The position numbers and the translations under genes were made by a program. Shown here piece by piece: positions 45,701 through 53,589 of a stretch of 64,000 nucleotides of DNA. The DNA is taken from contig CM055105.1 of assembly GCA_029204225.1 (NCBI GenBank), positions 16,067,353-16,131,352 of the forward strand, written 5' to 3'. The first letter of the stretch is position 1. Each line of letters begins with the position of its first letter. The notes under the pieces are model-generated. The model worked only from the letters and a program-made list of their open reading frames with translations. It searched no databases and was not told the DNA's origin. This DNA is from Diphasiastrum complanatum. Its lineage: Eukaryota; Streptophyta; Lycopodiopsida; Lycopodiales; Lycopodiaceae.

Positions 45701-47839
45701 CTAAGTAAGTGTTTGTTTGACAAGTTAATGTTATTTCAAAATTTACAATTCATACCTAATGTAGCTTGTTGCATAAACGATAGGCAACTTGCCACATGGT
45801 ATGCATAAATGATAGGCAACTTGCCACATGGTATGCTCTATCTAAAATTTAGCACAATGTCATAACACTCTAATTATGTTGAACTGGGGTCTAAAACCTT
45901 CTTCAACACTTTGCATATCTAGTTCATCTTATTAAGAAAATTGAATTTTGGTCCTTAATATGTGAAGTTCCCTTGAGGGCCTATCAATTCAGTACCACTT
46001 TGGGAACAATTATAGAAATTTATAAAAATTTATAGATATCACGTCATATATGAACAACACACTTTAATTGCAATCTCCAACTAGGAGTTTGAACTGACAA
46101 TAATGACAATCAATGGCATCCTACATGCACCATAGATGAATCTCCTACAATGAAAAAGGGTAGACCAAATCATAAGGTATTGAACGAATGAGAGTAATCC
46201 TACCTATATTGCTATGGAGGACTCTAATGGAACCTTCTAGTGAGCAACTAGAATAGGGCTAAGATTGTCAGTCTTTATCTAGACTCAAGGCTCAACATCA
46301 AATTAAGGGCAAGCCTAGTAATGCAACAAAGTCTGTAACTCCTCCCTACTAAAAATATTGCCCACGATGTGGGGATAAAAAGATCAAATAACTGCAAACA
46401 ATTTTTTGGCTCTCAATACGGGCTTTAAAATCCTCTAGCGTAAATGGTGCAAAATATAAAACTACAAAAAGGCATATGTTGATGATGTTGCCCCAAAATG
46501 TGAATATCGTAGCATTGATTTCAAAGCTACATTTGCTAAAATTTTACTTTCTGAAAAAGTATCCAAGCTGAACTAGGAGCTGCAACAGTATCGCCTCTCA
46601 AGAGCCATTTTCTTACCACCTCTCATATAGTTATTTAGCACCAATAACTTAGAACTGCGTGAAAAGGTACTCTTTGATACCATAAACTTTCTCTTACGGT
46701 TCAAGCATGATAGAGAACTATGTAAAGACAAGGTTTTAAGGTAAGCATCCTCCTTTAAGCCTATCTCCTTTTTCAACTCTCCCCTTCCCATAATGTTGTT
46801 TGATACCAAGCTATCAACACCTGAACACCAAAGCATCAATGACTCATGAAACCAGCAATTATCTGCCAAAATTGATGATCGACAGGAAAAAGCATAAGAA
46901 AATTAACATTGGGCTGCATTCTTGTGACACGCCAACAGATAAATCTGTTTGGGCTCTCCCACTAAGCACTCGAGGCTGCAAAAGAGTCTGGAAAACAAAC
47001 CACTTAGATCGCGTATTTAGGGGAACAGGCTTGTCCATCGTTCCAGTTACTGAATGAGTTAAATGATTGCCGGGTATAGTCATAGGGAAATGGGCTAAAG
47101 GATTATCAATGACTAAACGGCTCCTCCTTACTAGAGAATAATACGGCTTCTCGTTCCATACTACGTAGGACATAAGGATATTATGTTTGGCTATGCGTGA
47201 ATAATAGATCTTTCTTATAATCTACTAGACAATTTTTCTGGTAACATCTTGAAGATGACGATGAAAGCTCTCCCTATTCAATCTACTCTTGACAGTTTTT
47301 TGAAAATATGACAACGAAAGGAGTAAACCTTGTATTATTCACCTTTTTTATGATTGTTGGTTAGTTTCAGATTTTCCTTTCTGTAATTGTTTGTTATTCA
47401 TCTTCAGGATTCATGGGGAAGGATGCAAAAGCTGGTCATCTTCTCTGTTGCTTCAAGGCTTGGCAAGGTTGAAAACGTTGAGGTCTGTGTAAGGAAAATG
47501 CAAGATCGTAGTGAGAGCTCTAACGAAGAGCTGGAAGATGGTGAGATACAAGTGACAAATATTATAAATTCCAATGCTTGCTTGAACATGTGTGCGAGTG
47601 TCCTGAATGGTGAAATGCCTTCTAAAAGGAGATTTCCGAACGGGGAAGCCGAAGATACTAGGAAGATCAAAAGGACGCCAGATGTGTACGATGATCAACA
47701 TAATTTAGAGCACAGACATGATGCTCCTCGTTGTGAGCATATTGAAGAAATTGAGAATTTGAAACGGCAACTCAAAGCACGAGATGTAGAAGTGCAGGCA
47801 TTGCAAAAACTAGTTGCAAGCTTGCAAAGGTTACAATGA
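8838..47839 (+). CDS. SDN-like: Small RNA degrading nuclease (SDN-type DEDDh exonuclease), multi-exon, N-terminus missing
   Basis: I assembled this gene from ten plus-strand exons: 8838-8927, 16972-17040, 23148-23288, 38827-38943, 39068-39137, 39539-39639, 43834-43968, 44347-44454, 44564-44668 and 47408-47839. Together they give 455 codons plus stop. All introns are GT-AG and every junction is phase 0 except one phase-1 junction at 39137/39539. The protein carries Exo I LDCEMV, Exo [10 protein letters not shown], and Exo III HNCLDDA with the HX4D spacing of DEDDh nucleases. An RRM-like stretch (SQLFIHKVP ... GTTFAMF) and a C-terminal coiled coil follow. Family knowledge: SDN proteins degrade small RNAs such as miRNAs from the 3' end. 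The N-terminal part typical of the family, before the segment ending in TPEQ, was not found. The three largest introns include transposons of several classes. I am confident of the family; the exact paralogue (SDN1, 2 or 3) is not resolved. Confidence 0.88.
8928..9550. other. SDN intron sequence left of the gypsy insertion
   Basis: No coding signal is visible. A G-run TTTTTTTTGGGGGGCC lies near 9370. The element's gag sequence starts abruptly at about 9557 with no LTR before it. Confidence 0.5.
9557..10298 (+). pseudogene. Gypsy gag with two zinc knuckles, frameshifted
   Basis: Translated pieces read [20 protein letters not shown] and GAAQDWKTS, a gag core pattern, then [18 protein letters not shown] in another frame. 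The third frame (9870-10298) is acidic, has a coiled-coil-like run and ends with [13 protein letters not shown] and CHLCNSPDH. At least two frame changes are needed to join them. Immediately after the second knuckle the sequence jumps into RNase H, so protease and RT are deleted. Confidence 0.72.
10301..11826 (+). pseudogene. Gypsy pol remnant: RNase H tail and integrase
   Basis: The first frame (10301-10924) has [16 protein letters not shown] (RNase H) and LADHVSR. It continues through the linker to the HHCC finger of integrase, [10 protein letters not shown] ... CDVCQRAR. A stop at 10922 and another near 11012 interrupt it. The next frame (11054-11671) holds [21 protein letters not shown] and [10 protein letters not shown], the D,D35E positions of integrase, then [21 protein letters not shown] frameshift near 11670 leads to the C-terminal SH3-like part ([20 protein letters not shown]). 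The element cannot encode a working enzyme. Confidence 0.85.
12515..14709 (+). pseudogene. Post-integrase ORF of the gypsy element: coiled-coil protein of unknown function
   Basis: After about 700 bp of noncoding sequence following integrase, three overlapping frames form one eroded gene. The N-terminal part (12764-13300) contains [16 protein letters not shown] and [14 protein letters not shown]. The middle (13566-14084) is a long heptad-rich coiled coil starting near [12 protein letters not shown]. The C-terminal part (up to 14709) runs from [14 protein letters not shown] to [15 protein letters not shown] do not recognise the protein. A similar arrangement (coiled coil plus low-complexity plus charged C-terminus) is found in the element at 58.7-61.6 kb. 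It could be a structural or env-position protein; the function is unknown. Confidence 0.5.
14884..15131. mobile_element. Short hAT-type MITE with palindromic CGAACC repeats
   Basis: The insert starts CATAGTTGCATCGAACC, and its right end read on the opposite strand starts CAAGGTTACACCCCG, an imperfect inverted repeat. Flanks are TCCGACAA (14876-14883) and TCCGACAG (15132-15139), a 7/8-matching 8-bp duplication. The left subterminal region has about four copies of a 19-bp unit, TCGAACCACGGTTCGAACC, which is itself palindromic. An A-rich stretch occupies the middle. It encodes nothing. The first ten bases are identical to the terminus of the large hAT element at 23572. Confidence 0.65.
15132..15444 (+). 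other. 3' untranslated part of the gypsy element up to its polypurine tract
   Basis: The sequence continues the element after the MITE and ends with GGTGGGGGATA just before the LTR. Short frames are interrupted by stops and look non-functional. Confidence 0.5.
15445..15850 (+). repeat. 3' LTR of the gypsy element, cut by a Copia insertion
   Basis: It begins TGTTGGAGGGTTTGCGG right after the polypurine tract. A TATA-like CTATAAAACGGG occurs near 15748 and AATAAAG near 15799. The LTR end is not seen because a Copia LTR starts at 15851 and the sequence on the far side does not resume the LTR recognisably. Confidence 0.72.
15851..16535 (-). mobile_element. Truncated Copia element: LTR plus end of RNase H
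   Basis: The LTR spans 15851-16299 and begins TGTTAGAAATAAATGAC on the minus strand. It shares long blocks with the LTRs at 955 and 3321, for example GACCTTTTGGGTCAAAGT on the plus strand. On the minus strand, upstream of the LTR, lies the C-terminal pol peptide [19 protein letters not shown], then [13 protein letters not shown], a hallmark of Copia RNase H. Sequence homology ends at about 16535, so most of pol, gag and the 5' LTR are gone. Confidence 0.82.
16303..16535 (-). pseudogene. Copia pol C-terminal fragment (RNase H)
   Basis: The minus-strand peptide contains [36 protein letters not shown] and [16 protein letters not shown] before a stop. The TKHI(E/D)I.YHF and ADxFTK motifs identify the end of Copia polyprotein. 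The frame is open but starts within the element, so it is a fragment. Confidence 0.85.
16536..16971. other. SDN intron sequence between Copia fragment and exon b
   Basis: I see no coding or repeat signal. It is T-rich towards the acceptor at 16971, as expected for a plant intron end. Confidence 0.5.
16972..17040 (+). CDS. SDN exon b
   Basis: The exon has 23 codons, acceptor TTGGTGCAG and donor GAG/GTCAAA. It encodes [18 protein letters not shown] then PSYDE. This matches the SDN segment leading to FPSYDEGW, and the following exon begins with GWVQTK, so the motif is rebuilt across a 6.1-kb intron. Confidence 0.85.
17041..23147. other. 6.1-kb SDN intron, no recognised gene
   Basis: Only short, interrupted frames are present. 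A 29-30-bp direct duplication (GGCATTTCAAATGCATTTGAGGCTTAT) lies at about 19406-19460. Around 19990-20240 there are three copies of a CTAGCTxxATTCACxAxTGAGTAGAGTTGG-like segment mixed with A and T runs. I could not assign these to a named transposon. Confidence 0.45.
23148..23288 (+). CDS. SDN exon c, Exo I motif
   Basis: The exon has 47 codons, acceptor TTTTGAAG and donor GAG/GTAATT. It begins [10 protein letters not shown] and contains [11 protein letters not shown], the DxE of Exo I, then [12 protein letters not shown]. The Asp and Glu of DCE are the first two metal ligands in DEDDh nucleases. The following intron is 15.5 kb and carries the nested hAT and chromovirus. Confidence 0.92.
23289..23571. 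other. SDN intron sequence left of the hAT
   Basis: This short noncoding stretch runs from the exon c donor to the hAT target duplication GTTTGAAC. Its continuation is found at 34920. Confidence 0.6.
23572..24185. other. hAT left terminal region (3' of transposase)
   Basis: It begins with TIR and palindromic GCGATTCG/CGAATCGC motifs (23580-23640). A (CT)15 microsatellite lies at 23985-24014. The transposase stop is at 24186. Confidence 0.7.
23985..24014. repeat. (CT)n microsatellite
   Basis: An uninterrupted run of about 15 CT units inside the hAT left end. Confidence 0.95.
26644..27003 (+). repeat. 5' LTR of the chromovirus
   Basis: The LTR has 360 bp. It differs from the 3' LTR at roughly ten positions, including a two-base CG gap, all in the first third, so the two are about 97% identical. 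A TATA-like CTCTATATCAGG occurs near 26929. The PBS begins one base after its end. Confidence 0.93.
27005..27016 (+). other. Primer binding site of the chromovirus
   Basis: TGGTATCAGAGC is complementary to the 3' end of plant initiator tRNA-Met. It lies one base past the 5' LTR, as usual for plant LTR elements. Confidence 0.92.
27714..28735 (+). pseudogene. Chromovirus gag, broken by one frameshift and two stops
   Basis: The start [15 protein letters not shown] at 27714 opens a 165-codon frame with an acidic coiled-coil-like part. The frame shifts near 28160; the continuation is in the pol frame and includes [28 protein letters not shown] and [12 protein letters not shown], a retrotransposon gag core. 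TAG codons at 28313-28315 and 28691-28693 interrupt this continuation. The basic end ([14 protein letters not shown]) leads into the zinc knuckle of the next frame. Gag and pol therefore once formed a single reading frame. The 27004-27713 stretch is the 5' untranslated leader. Confidence 0.85.
28736..32485 (+). CDS. Chromovirus Pol polyprotein: zinc knuckle, protease, RT, RNase H, integrase, chromodomain
   Basis: This is an uninterrupted frame of 1249 codons. Approximate residue positions: CCHC knuckle [14 protein letters not shown] at 2-15; protease [11 protein letters not shown] near 90; [12 protein letters not shown] near 336 and FLDDILVYS near 436; RNase [13 protein letters not shown] near 585; integrase HHCC finger from HPGIQKTY to CQKC near 830-865; catalytic motifs [16 protein letters not shown] and QTERVNQ near 898-995; chromodomain EEILDSRE ... 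LVKWNDQP ... ATWE at about 1197-1235. All key catalytic residues are present. The true product would be a gag-pol fusion, but the gag part is broken, so this copy alone cannot transpose. Preservation of pol suggests a recent insertion. Confidence 0.95.
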   Translation: MCFVCMGKGHTVRQCPKGPFTKKDKKQVHLVQTVCFPSDSAASEIKVYHEDHEHCCQLTSAMLARPFSFGPHDLVRMHGKVGNQSVRVMVDDGATHNFINHTLVKKLKLPEVPSQHRYIVSLAKGEDKKIWETMVSKLNLGIQGYQDQINFQIMHLDRTDIVLGRDWLYSLGPSLHRNYQENTLSFQYKGREIQLHGEHDVPNSPMVCSSELCQLIGDEDHQVFLCDFQFIPEVSISSSIQQKISKLETLLSKFKDVFPEDLPHGLPPSKEVDHVINLVPGTAPVSKPPYRVSRTEDEEITRQLTDYLGKGQIQTSSSPWASPVLLVKKEEGSMRLCVDYRALNKVTIKNKYPMPRADELFDQLDGAKFFSKIDLRSGYHQVRIKSEDVSKTAFRTRHGHYEFKVMPFGLTNAPATFMTLMNNVLRPYLGKFVVVFLDDILVYSKTRKEHLKHLRKVFRLLKKHKLYAKQSKCEFFVEEVAYLGHIISSDGIKMDPNKVKAILSWLRSQNILELQIFLGLAGYYRRFVKEYAQIAVPMTNLLKGKGKEFIWESAQQESFDALKTALATAPVLKVVDPNQPFVVETDASDFAVGAVLTQGGRPVAFESKKLKPAQTRYSAYEKELFSIVHALKTWRHYLYGANFEVLTDHESLRYLCNQPELRGRKARWAELMQEFDMSIRYNRGKFDTVADALSRMPMINELSFTQIRNELLESLRGKCQHDAFFSIIWNSVQNKQLQTPEPVPGAGASSSKNTAASVEDDDESEYTSSDDVEDSEPVLPKQTPVVEGQLTQGFKWKQYSIQDEYLLYRDRVCVPNSEDYRQQVLYECHDNPSAGHPGIQKTYELLRRQFFWPSMKKDVHQYVTSCQKCQVNKAERLKAGGLLHPLEIPAGKWESISMDFIVGLPKTQKGNDAIWITVDRLTKMAHFIPTKTTVRAPELARLFVDGLFKLYGLPSGIVSDRDSKFTGNFWKAVFHHLHTKLNMSTTDHPQTDGQTERVNQVLEDMLRAYVSKRQTNWEEYLSILEFAYNSTKHSATGYSPFMLMYGFQPRSPTAVGFKQEKVEAARNFLEDLNQMIEHANRSIRQSQDRARHYADPHRRDVQFSTGEKVYLRVPVDSKTLKSGVCAKLSPRYCGPFTITRRLGEVTYELELPHSSKVFPVFHVSQLRKALTRSDNLVGDSVLVLPLDPQQPPHEPEEILDSRETQTRHTLYREYLVKWNDQPVENATWERGSVLRKIFPDFVLEDQDGS
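32497..32854 (+). repeat. 3' LTR of the chromovirus
   Basis: The LTR has 358 bp and starts directly after the polypurine tract GGGGGAGGGAG. From about position 100 onward it matches the 5' LTR almost base for base. Confidence 0.93.
33949..34911. other. hAT right terminal region (5' of transposase)
   Basis: This is noncoding up to a block at 34838-34911 with at least five CGATTCGC or GCGAATCG units and the terminus CGCTGCAACTATG. It would hold the transposase promoter. I see no clear TATA box. Confidence 0.6.
34920..36129. other. SDN intron sequence right of the hAT
   Basis: I found no domain and no paired repeat. Short frames are scattered and interrupted. Confidence 0.45.
36130..36570 (-). 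pseudogene. LINE-type reverse transcriptase fragment
   Basis: The minus strand reads [20 protein letters not shown] and then [20 protein letters not shown]. This corresponds to the YR.I.I...L.K......R and QAGFR...ST.DH...L motifs of plant non-LTR retrotransposon RT. Stops after HYLC and between neighbouring motifs show decay. Upstream on the minus strand (to about 36570), [20 protein letters not shown] is compatible with the linker before RT. Confidence 0.7.
36571..38826. other. SDN intron, possible LINE debris then unassigned sequence
   Basis: On the minus strand 36571-37160 may continue the LINE upstream of RT, but it is too interrupted to prove. The stretch 37160-38826 shows no domain. 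The T-rich end before 38827 is the splice acceptor region. Confidence 0.35.
38827..38943 (+). CDS. SDN exon d
   Basis: The exon has 39 codons, acceptor TGTATGCAG and donor CAG/GTTCAT. It encodes [17 protein letters not shown] then [11 protein letters not shown]. The VKP...VVDY.T.ITG...EDL pattern is the conserved segment between Exo I and Exo II in REXO/SDN exonucleases. Confidence 0.93.
39068..39137 (+). CDS. SDN exon e, Exo II motif
   Basis: The exon has 23 codons plus one base. The acceptor is ATTTTGCAG and the donor is AAAG/GTACAT. It encodes [14 protein letters not shown]; the Asp of HDL is the third acidic ligand. It is the only exon that ends in phase 1, and the next exon starts with the two bases that complete an Ala codon. 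Confidence 0.92.
39539..39639 (+). CDS. SDN exon f
   Basis: The acceptor is CCAATAG and the donor is AAG/GTAACT. The exon restores the frame and encodes [16 protein letters not shown] and SLSNLCK. The VIDT and LxxLCK signatures fit the RNase T/REXO fold between Exo II and Exo III. Confidence 0.92.
41830..42305 (-). pseudogene. Copia gag fragment
   Basis: On the minus strand the first piece has [19 protein letters not shown] and SSKDVWDIL, the central Copia gag pattern with (S/T)xKxxWDxL. After a frameshift comes [19 protein letters not shown] then [14 protein letters not shown], the matching downstream segment. The same segment occurs in the fragment at 54329-54763. It ends in a stop at about 41875. 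No LTR was found beside it. Confidence 0.75.
42672..42719. repeat. (CT)n microsatellite
   Basis: An uninterrupted CT run of about 23 units in an SDN intron. Confidence 0.95.
43834..43968 (+). CDS. SDN exon g, Exo III motif
   Basis: The exon has 45 codons, acceptor GATTGTAG and donor AAG/GTAATG. It begins [20 protein letters not shown]. His and Asp in HX4D are the catalytic His and fourth acidic ligand of the DEDDh class. After [11 protein letters not shown] the nuclease domain ends. Confidence 0.92.
44347..44454 (+). CDS. SDN exon h, first half of RRM-like domain
   Basis: The exon has 36 codons and the donor GAG/GTGATT. I placed the acceptor at AATCAG because this keeps phase 0. It encodes [27 protein letters not shown] resembles an RNP2 strand. 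The sequence of the acceptor is weak, so the left edge may move slightly. Confidence 0.7.
44564..44668 (+). CDS. SDN exon i, second half of RRM-like domain
   Basis: The exon has 35 codons, acceptor TGTTTTGCAG and donor GAG/GTGTGA. It encodes [18 protein letters not shown] and then [15 protein letters not shown] followed by an EEA..AF helix is typical of an RRM RNP1 strand and helix 2. The tail of this exon is duplicated 3' of it at about 44838. Confidence 0.88.
44838..44925 (+). repeat. Partial duplicate of the SDN exon i / intron junction
   Basis: TTAGTGGATCGCAAGCTTGGGGAG repeats the end of exon i (44644-44668) with one substitution. GTTCCTTATTT and a CCATxGxTTGT segment repeat the start of the following intron. 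In the copy the donor GAG/GT has become GAGCT, so it should not be used as an exon end. Confidence 0.7.
45772..45835. repeat. 32-bp tandem duplication in an SDN intron
   Basis: CATAAACGATAGGCAACTTG through GGTATG is present twice head-to-tail with a single C/T difference. Confidence 0.85.
47408..47839 (+). CDS. SDN terminal exon with C-terminal coiled coil
   Basis: The acceptor is TCTTCAG. The exon has 143 codons and ends in TGA. It begins [19 protein letters not shown], followed by an acidic, low-complexity linker ([13 protein letters not shown]), a basic patch (PSKRRFPNG) and a heptad-rich end ([20 protein letters not shown]). SDN2/3-type proteins end with a comparable coiled coil. No polyadenylation signal is obvious, but the AT-rich sequence after 47840 is compatible with a 3' UTR. 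Confidence 0.9.
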   Translation, partial: DSWGRMQKLVIFSVASRLGKVENVEVCVRKMQDRSESSNEELEDGEIQVTNIINSNACLNMCASVLNGEMPSKRRFPNGEAEDTRKIKRTPDVYDDQHNLEHRHDAPRCEHIEEIENLKRQLKARDVEVQALQKLVASLQRLQ

Positions 47840-50800
47840 GCTTGACAGAATCAGAAGTTCCTTGCTTTTGTGTTGAAACTATATTGTACATATGAAAATT
47901 ATTCTTTGATCAGATTTATCTGCATTGGTTTTTAGACTTGGCATATCAAAATAGGAAAGGAACTAGCTTTCAAATATAAGTTATTTATATTGAACCAGTC
48001 ATAGGCATTAATTTTCAGAGGAGACAATTCGAAAACAGATCGATATTTTACCACCTATTCACATCCAACGTTGTTAATCTGTTTGTGAAAAGGCTGGTAT
48101 GGGTCACCTCTTTTCTTAGAATCTCAATCTCAATCAACACTATTTTGACTTTGGGGATTTTTTAGAGTTGCGCGCACTATGTATTAATTCTTTGCCAAAA
48201 GACTCCATGCCTTGACATAGTTTGATATCAAGTAAATTGTGGTGTAGATGATAAGGAGACAAAATCATTGAGCCCAAATGTGTACATTGAACTGTCCTTG
48301 TAAATGGACAGAATTCTACAAGGCTCCCACCGTGACACCTTTTCTTTCCTTCTTTTCTGAATGAAAAAATATTGAAAGGTTCCCATGAGAGCTAGGGCAG
48401 GGCCCCTTGGGACAACCTTTGAGTCTTCCTAAGTTTAGTTCCCCGGGGGCCAGGATAGCCTCTACACTAGCACAAAGAGTGCCCTAGCCCTACAAAGCCC
48501 CCTTTTTTTCTTTCTTATTTAAAAGATTGTAAAGGCCGCCCTGTCCCTCAAGGTGCCCTTTGAACCTTTCGTTGAAGCGTATGTGAAGGGTGCCCCTACG
48601 GTGGGCACCGTTTCCTTCTCTTTTTCAAATAAAAGGTGCCTCGGCCTTTGGAGCAAGTTTTGTTTTTTCAAATATATCTTGTCCCTCAAAGCACCCTTTA
48701 AATCGTCCTTTAAGAATTTGTAAAGGGTGTCCCAAAGGGCAAAGGCACTTCTGTTTGTGTCAATTTGCATGTGACTATTGACAATTATTTATTGGTTTAT
48801 CATTCCGAAATTGGAATGTTGGAATGGTCTTTTGTCTTTTAAAAGGTTGGAATAATGTTGTGGTGCTTGGGTTTTTTGGACTTTCAATTAAAAAAACACT
48901 CCTCCGTCGTACAAACTCATACTATTCTGCTGTAGAAATAAATATTGTATGTAGTCCATGACTTTTTTCAGTCGACTATTTGCTCAATCATTCTCCACAA
49001 TTTTAAAGTTTCCTTCAAATTTTAGTCTCTTTTTTTTGGTGACCTATTTGGTTTTGTTTGCCAACGACTATCTTTCAAATGTGTCTAGATGAACGTTAAA
49101 AGAACCTAGTGCAATTGCAATGTACTCAACAAGCTCCTTCCAACGAGTATATACACGCTTGTTGTTGGACTCCTCGAAACTACTTCCAACAAGTATACAC
49201 ATGCTTCTTGTTGGACTCCACTCAAAACTACTTCACCAATTTTTGAAAATTTTTAACTACAATAGCCAAGTGAAGTCTAAATTTTTTAGCAAATATTCGG
49301 ACTTAAATATCTCTTGCATATGACCTCGAATCGTTGTGCTACAAAAAGTAACATTGATGCACACACTATAATCTTGCAATTGGCTATATGGTTTACACTT
49401 TTTGTCACTTTACAAAATCAGACTTGGGTAGCATAACCAATTTTAGTATTGTTTTGGGCATTAATAATTTTTTTAGCCTTTTTGGAAACTTTTATGTTGC
49501 TTAGCACACAAACAATTTGATTTCAACAAACTAGTATTTTCCCAACTATAATTGAGAATGATTATTGATATTCAATGTCACTTTAGATGGAAATGATTCA
49601 TCTTGGAAACAAGCAAGAATGCTACAATTGTGAATCTTGGGGCTCCCTATGAAGGGGCTTCAAAATATGAAGGGGAATCACATAGAGCCTTTGAACATGT
49701 GTCTTGTGGGTGGGAAGCTTGTCATAAGTAGAAGGCTCTTGCAAAATAGACTAGGCAACAAATTTTCATTACTTGATGCTCTGGTCAGTTGTGACAATGT
49801 CCTAAACTCAATCAATCTTCCAATGAAGAGCCACACCTATTTGGAGGGAAACAACCACTATGTACTTGAAGAGTCCTATCATTATGATTATAGCATGTGG
49901 TTACCACAACTGGTAAGAGGAGTTGCAATGTTTCAACAAGTGAGGAGAGCAAGGGTCTTGGGCAACAATGTCATGTATCAAAATTGATGGCCCTATTTTG
50001 TCTGGCAAGACGAGAAATGTGGAATTTCTAGTATTCTATACTTCCCAACATAGGGAACATTTGCACAACATCAACTAAGGGGAATATCATTGAGTGTATA
50101 TTGTTAAACAAAAAAAGAATACATTGAAAAGGCTATCAAATAGAATTGCAACATGTTACTGTGTTGAAGAAGTTCACAAACATTACAATGGTGGTGACTT
50201 TAGGGTTTCTCGACAAATTGACAACGCAAGTGCAATGAACAATATAGACCATAGGTACAATGGACATATTTGTACCTAAGTAGTCACAAGCAACATCAAG
50301 ATCAAGGGGGGTTAGCGAGGATCAACTACAATGTCATTATGTTGAAGTGTTAAAGAGGGACTTGTTTTCAACATATAAATATTGAATCGAGATACTTTGA
50401 TAAGGATGTGTTACATGGTTTGATGGTGAATGGTGGTGTGGGAGCAACTTTTTGTCATTTTTACAAGAAATCTACAGTTTACATCGACACCTATCTATAC
50501 GTAGTGTACTCTGTGATGTTCAGAGAGACTAGTTTATCAAAATTTATGATTTATGTTGGTGAACACTACCACGATGTTTAGCTTGGGACCTCCAAGCTAA
50601 GCATGGAGAAGACTTGAGTGTCATGCCCACGATTGGTCTCATCTTAGATCTACATCACATAAGGAGGTCAGTGTTGGAAATGGTGAGCTTTAGCAACCTT
50701 TTTTGACGCATTCCTCGAACAACCAATAGTTCGAGAAATACCATCGACACCTACAATTGGACACAACGACAAATTCACATGACCGTTGAATGATCGAATA

Positions 50801-51900
50801 GTTATCGAATTATCGAATGTCTACAAGCACTGAAATAAACTATCGAGCAACGAATTGACAAATGATTCAATTATTGAATTCGAAACTTGGCAGTTACGAG
50901 AAGCCAACGATCAACAAGAGTTAACACGTAGTTAGCTTATAGTTATAGTAAATCTTTCTTGTAATGATTAGCTAAATTGTCTTTTAATTCCCTTTGGCGA
51001 AATATATGTATGAGAATAGAGATCAAAACATAACAACGAGAGAAAATAGAAAGAGAGAGGTGTAAGAGGAGTGTCAGGCCGCTATTTGGTGTTGCGCACT
51101 ACCGACTCATTCTGGAAAATGGAAATACAAAAGTTATATTATGTTCTTCCTGCATTGTTTTGCGTTTCATGCATTTGATTGATTGTTGTGTTGTCTGTGA
51201 TTCGTATTAGCTTATCTAGTTCTTGTGACTGTGCACATCACACAACACGCTTCTGGTAGTTCCCCAATAGTCAGAAGGCCTATCGTGACTCGTGAATTAG
51301 TTATGATTGTGAGGGGATGGGGACCTCGTGGTATTAGACCATGATTAATGGTTTGGAGGCCTAAAAATCATGATGGTGTATTTATAGGGAACTAGTTGTG
51401 ACTCATAGGTAAGTGGCTGATGTGGCCCAGTTAGGTTGTTGATGTATCCTAGTGAGGTGTCCTAGATCACTCCTAATTAGGGTGGAGCCTTGGAGGGAAC
51501 AAGTATATCCTTGGGCCTCTCTATGAAGAGATATTGATTTGTGTGTTGTAGCTACATGTTGGTGTGACATCTCTCCTCTCTCTTAAGTCATGCTTTGGTC
51601 CATAGCTTGGGAGGTAGATTTAATTGATCTAGGTTGGTTGGGTAGGGTTGATCCACCATCCGTTCCTATTGTGTTTATTGGCTTCAACGTCCCAGTTGAA
51701 ATTTTGGGTGACTTGAAAGTGGTACCAGTGCCAAAGCTAGGAGGAATGGTTGTTTGGGAGCACAAAAGTTGAGGCCAAGACTTGGAGCATAATATCTTGC
51801 AGGTTTGGGGTTTTGCCATTCTTGGGAGTGGAGAAGCTTGGGTTTTGGAGTTCGACTCATCCAATTTTTGAATTTTTTAGATTTTGGAAAGGGCTCTTGT
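47840..51900. other. Region downstream of the SDN gene, no supported gene
   Basis: A block at 48400-48740 contains degenerate repeats around GTGCCCTTT, CAAAGGGCA and CCCTCAA. At 49115-49215 a roughly 60-bp segment (CTTCCAACGAGTATATACAC ... TTGTTGGACTCC) is duplicated imperfectly. At about 50660 a purine-rich AAGGAGGTCAG precedes TGTTGGAAATGG, and ACACAACA occurs at about 51247. These could bound a solo LTR, but I see no target duplication. An open frame of 116 codons at 49637-49987 has no recognisable domain. Confidence 0.35.
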
Positions 51901-51944
51901 TGAAGGTAAGTGCACTACCAAGATTTGCAACAAGTTGGTGTTTC

Positions 51945-52145
51945 TAACATCTTGGAAATTGAGATTTGGAAGTGGGATTGGATTCTATCTTCGCCAAGAT
52001 TTTTGCAAATATTATGGCAATGATTTTTGCAACTTGGATTTGAATGTAAGGCCAAAATCAAGAGATTTTAACATCTTGGAAATTGAGACTTGGAAGTGTG
52101 ATTGGATTCTATCTTTGCCAAGATTTTTGCAAATATTATGGCAAA
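51945..52145. repeat. Tandem duplication, period about 124 bp
   Basis: TAACATCTTGGAAATTGAGA starts at 51945 and again at 52069, followed by matching sequence (TGGATTCTATCTT.GCCAAG and TTTTTGCAAATATTATGGCAA). A related piece, AATGTAAGGCCAAAATC, recurs at about 52838. Confidence 0.85.
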
Positions 52146-53589
52146 GACTTTTGTGTGAAAGTACTGTACTTTAGGACCATAAATGGATCTACAAAAGATC
52201 CACAAGAGTGATTGGATGCTTGCTTAACAATCTATCAAAAAACTAGACACAAAAAAGTTGATCTAGATTGGCAATTTGACAAACAACAAGCATTAACAAT
52301 CAAAAGCATTGATAAACATTGAAATCCGAGCCCAAACGTGTGTACTACAGGCTGTAGTACGGCCTTCAACCTTAGAAACAAGTAGAAATTTATTTGGTTT
52401 GATTTGGATCACAAAAACTCAATGTACATAGTGAACTAGCTTGAGATTGCCAATGAGCTCCAAAAATTTTCTATCTTCTCACTATGGAGAGAGGGAATAC
52501 ATACCAAATTCGACTTCCTTATTGAAGTTAGGTGGATTTCCAGCATGTAATAAGGAAGTTAACTCACTCTCCTTGACCTAGTAGGTAGCTAGTTGGTCAA
52601 ATTTTCACCTTAAACTTAGGTGTAGGTCCTATAAAGTAGGGATGACCACCAAATAGACATGAGCAACTCTCTTGACTTGACCTAACCTACATTAGGATGG
52701 GTTTCCCACGTGGCATCATGGCCTCACATGTGTGGGACCCACTTGTGTACAGAATTTACACTATTCTACATGGTTTTTGAACAAGCTAGATTTGCCAATT
52801 TTTGGCAATTCTTCACATTTTGCAACATTGGAATTAAATGTAAGGCCAAAATCAAACTATTTAAACAATAAATTGGGACATATTTTAAATCCTCTTGATA
52901 AATATGATCCTAAGAAGATATGCTGGAATTTTTGCATTTCAAACTTCCCTTTTGTAATTGTTGTCATGAGACCAATGGCAAGTTTTAGTAGTTCTCTTGT
53001 TGGTCTTTTTTTACAAAATTGGATTTCTTGTCTCACTGAAACTTTTTTAGGTGGATTGGATTTTTGAAGTGTGAAAATTGTGAATTTGCATGTTAATTAG
53101 TTAATTTGCATGCCAAGTGTCATGATGAGGTTGGAACTCAACTACCACGCAATTGTACATATTTTAATCATGACTTGGCATGGTATTTGGTTCATAACCT
53201 CAAGATCTTTGAAGCGTCAACACGTCCTATTTTGTAGGGATGCAAAAGTGAAAGTGGTGCACCTCAATCTCTCACTCTCTCATCTCATTGGACTATGGCG
53301 TCCAATCATGTTTAGACATTTATAATGAGGGGCCCAATGATTATCCGAGGGTCACCATGTGCTAAATAGAGTAGGAGCTTGAGCTTCGACTATATGCTCG
53401 AGAGAGCTCATTGTACATACACACTTTTGAGAGAGAGAAATTTTGAAGCAAAAATTTCCTTGTAGAAACTCGAGAGCTATGATTTTTTCCTCTCTAAAAT
53501 CCTTTCTCATATGTGGTTGAGGCTAATGCAAATACTTAGTTTTTTTTGCTTGTGTACTTGATACATATTTGATTTTAATGAATGATCTC
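52146..53589. other. Noncoding, possibly the body of an LTR
   Basis: No protein domain is visible. If the PBS-like site at 53743 is real, part of this stretch would belong to the LTR ending at 53742, but I did not find its start. Confidence 0.3.

Larger units (their letters stand above)
44669..47407. other. 2.7-kb SDN intron, no recognised gene
   Basis: Besides the exon-tail duplicate and the 32-bp duplication, I found only short frames without domains (for example around 46573-47173 on the minus strand). Confidence 0.45.

Noticed and set aside
46573-47173. Two minus-strand frames of about 100 codons in an SDN intron
   Set aside because: No recognisable domain, splice support or repeat structure.
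50660-51250. Possible solo LTR starting TGTTGGAAATGG and ending ACACAACA
   Set aside because: Flanking 5-mers do not match and no second copy is present; kept only as a remark.
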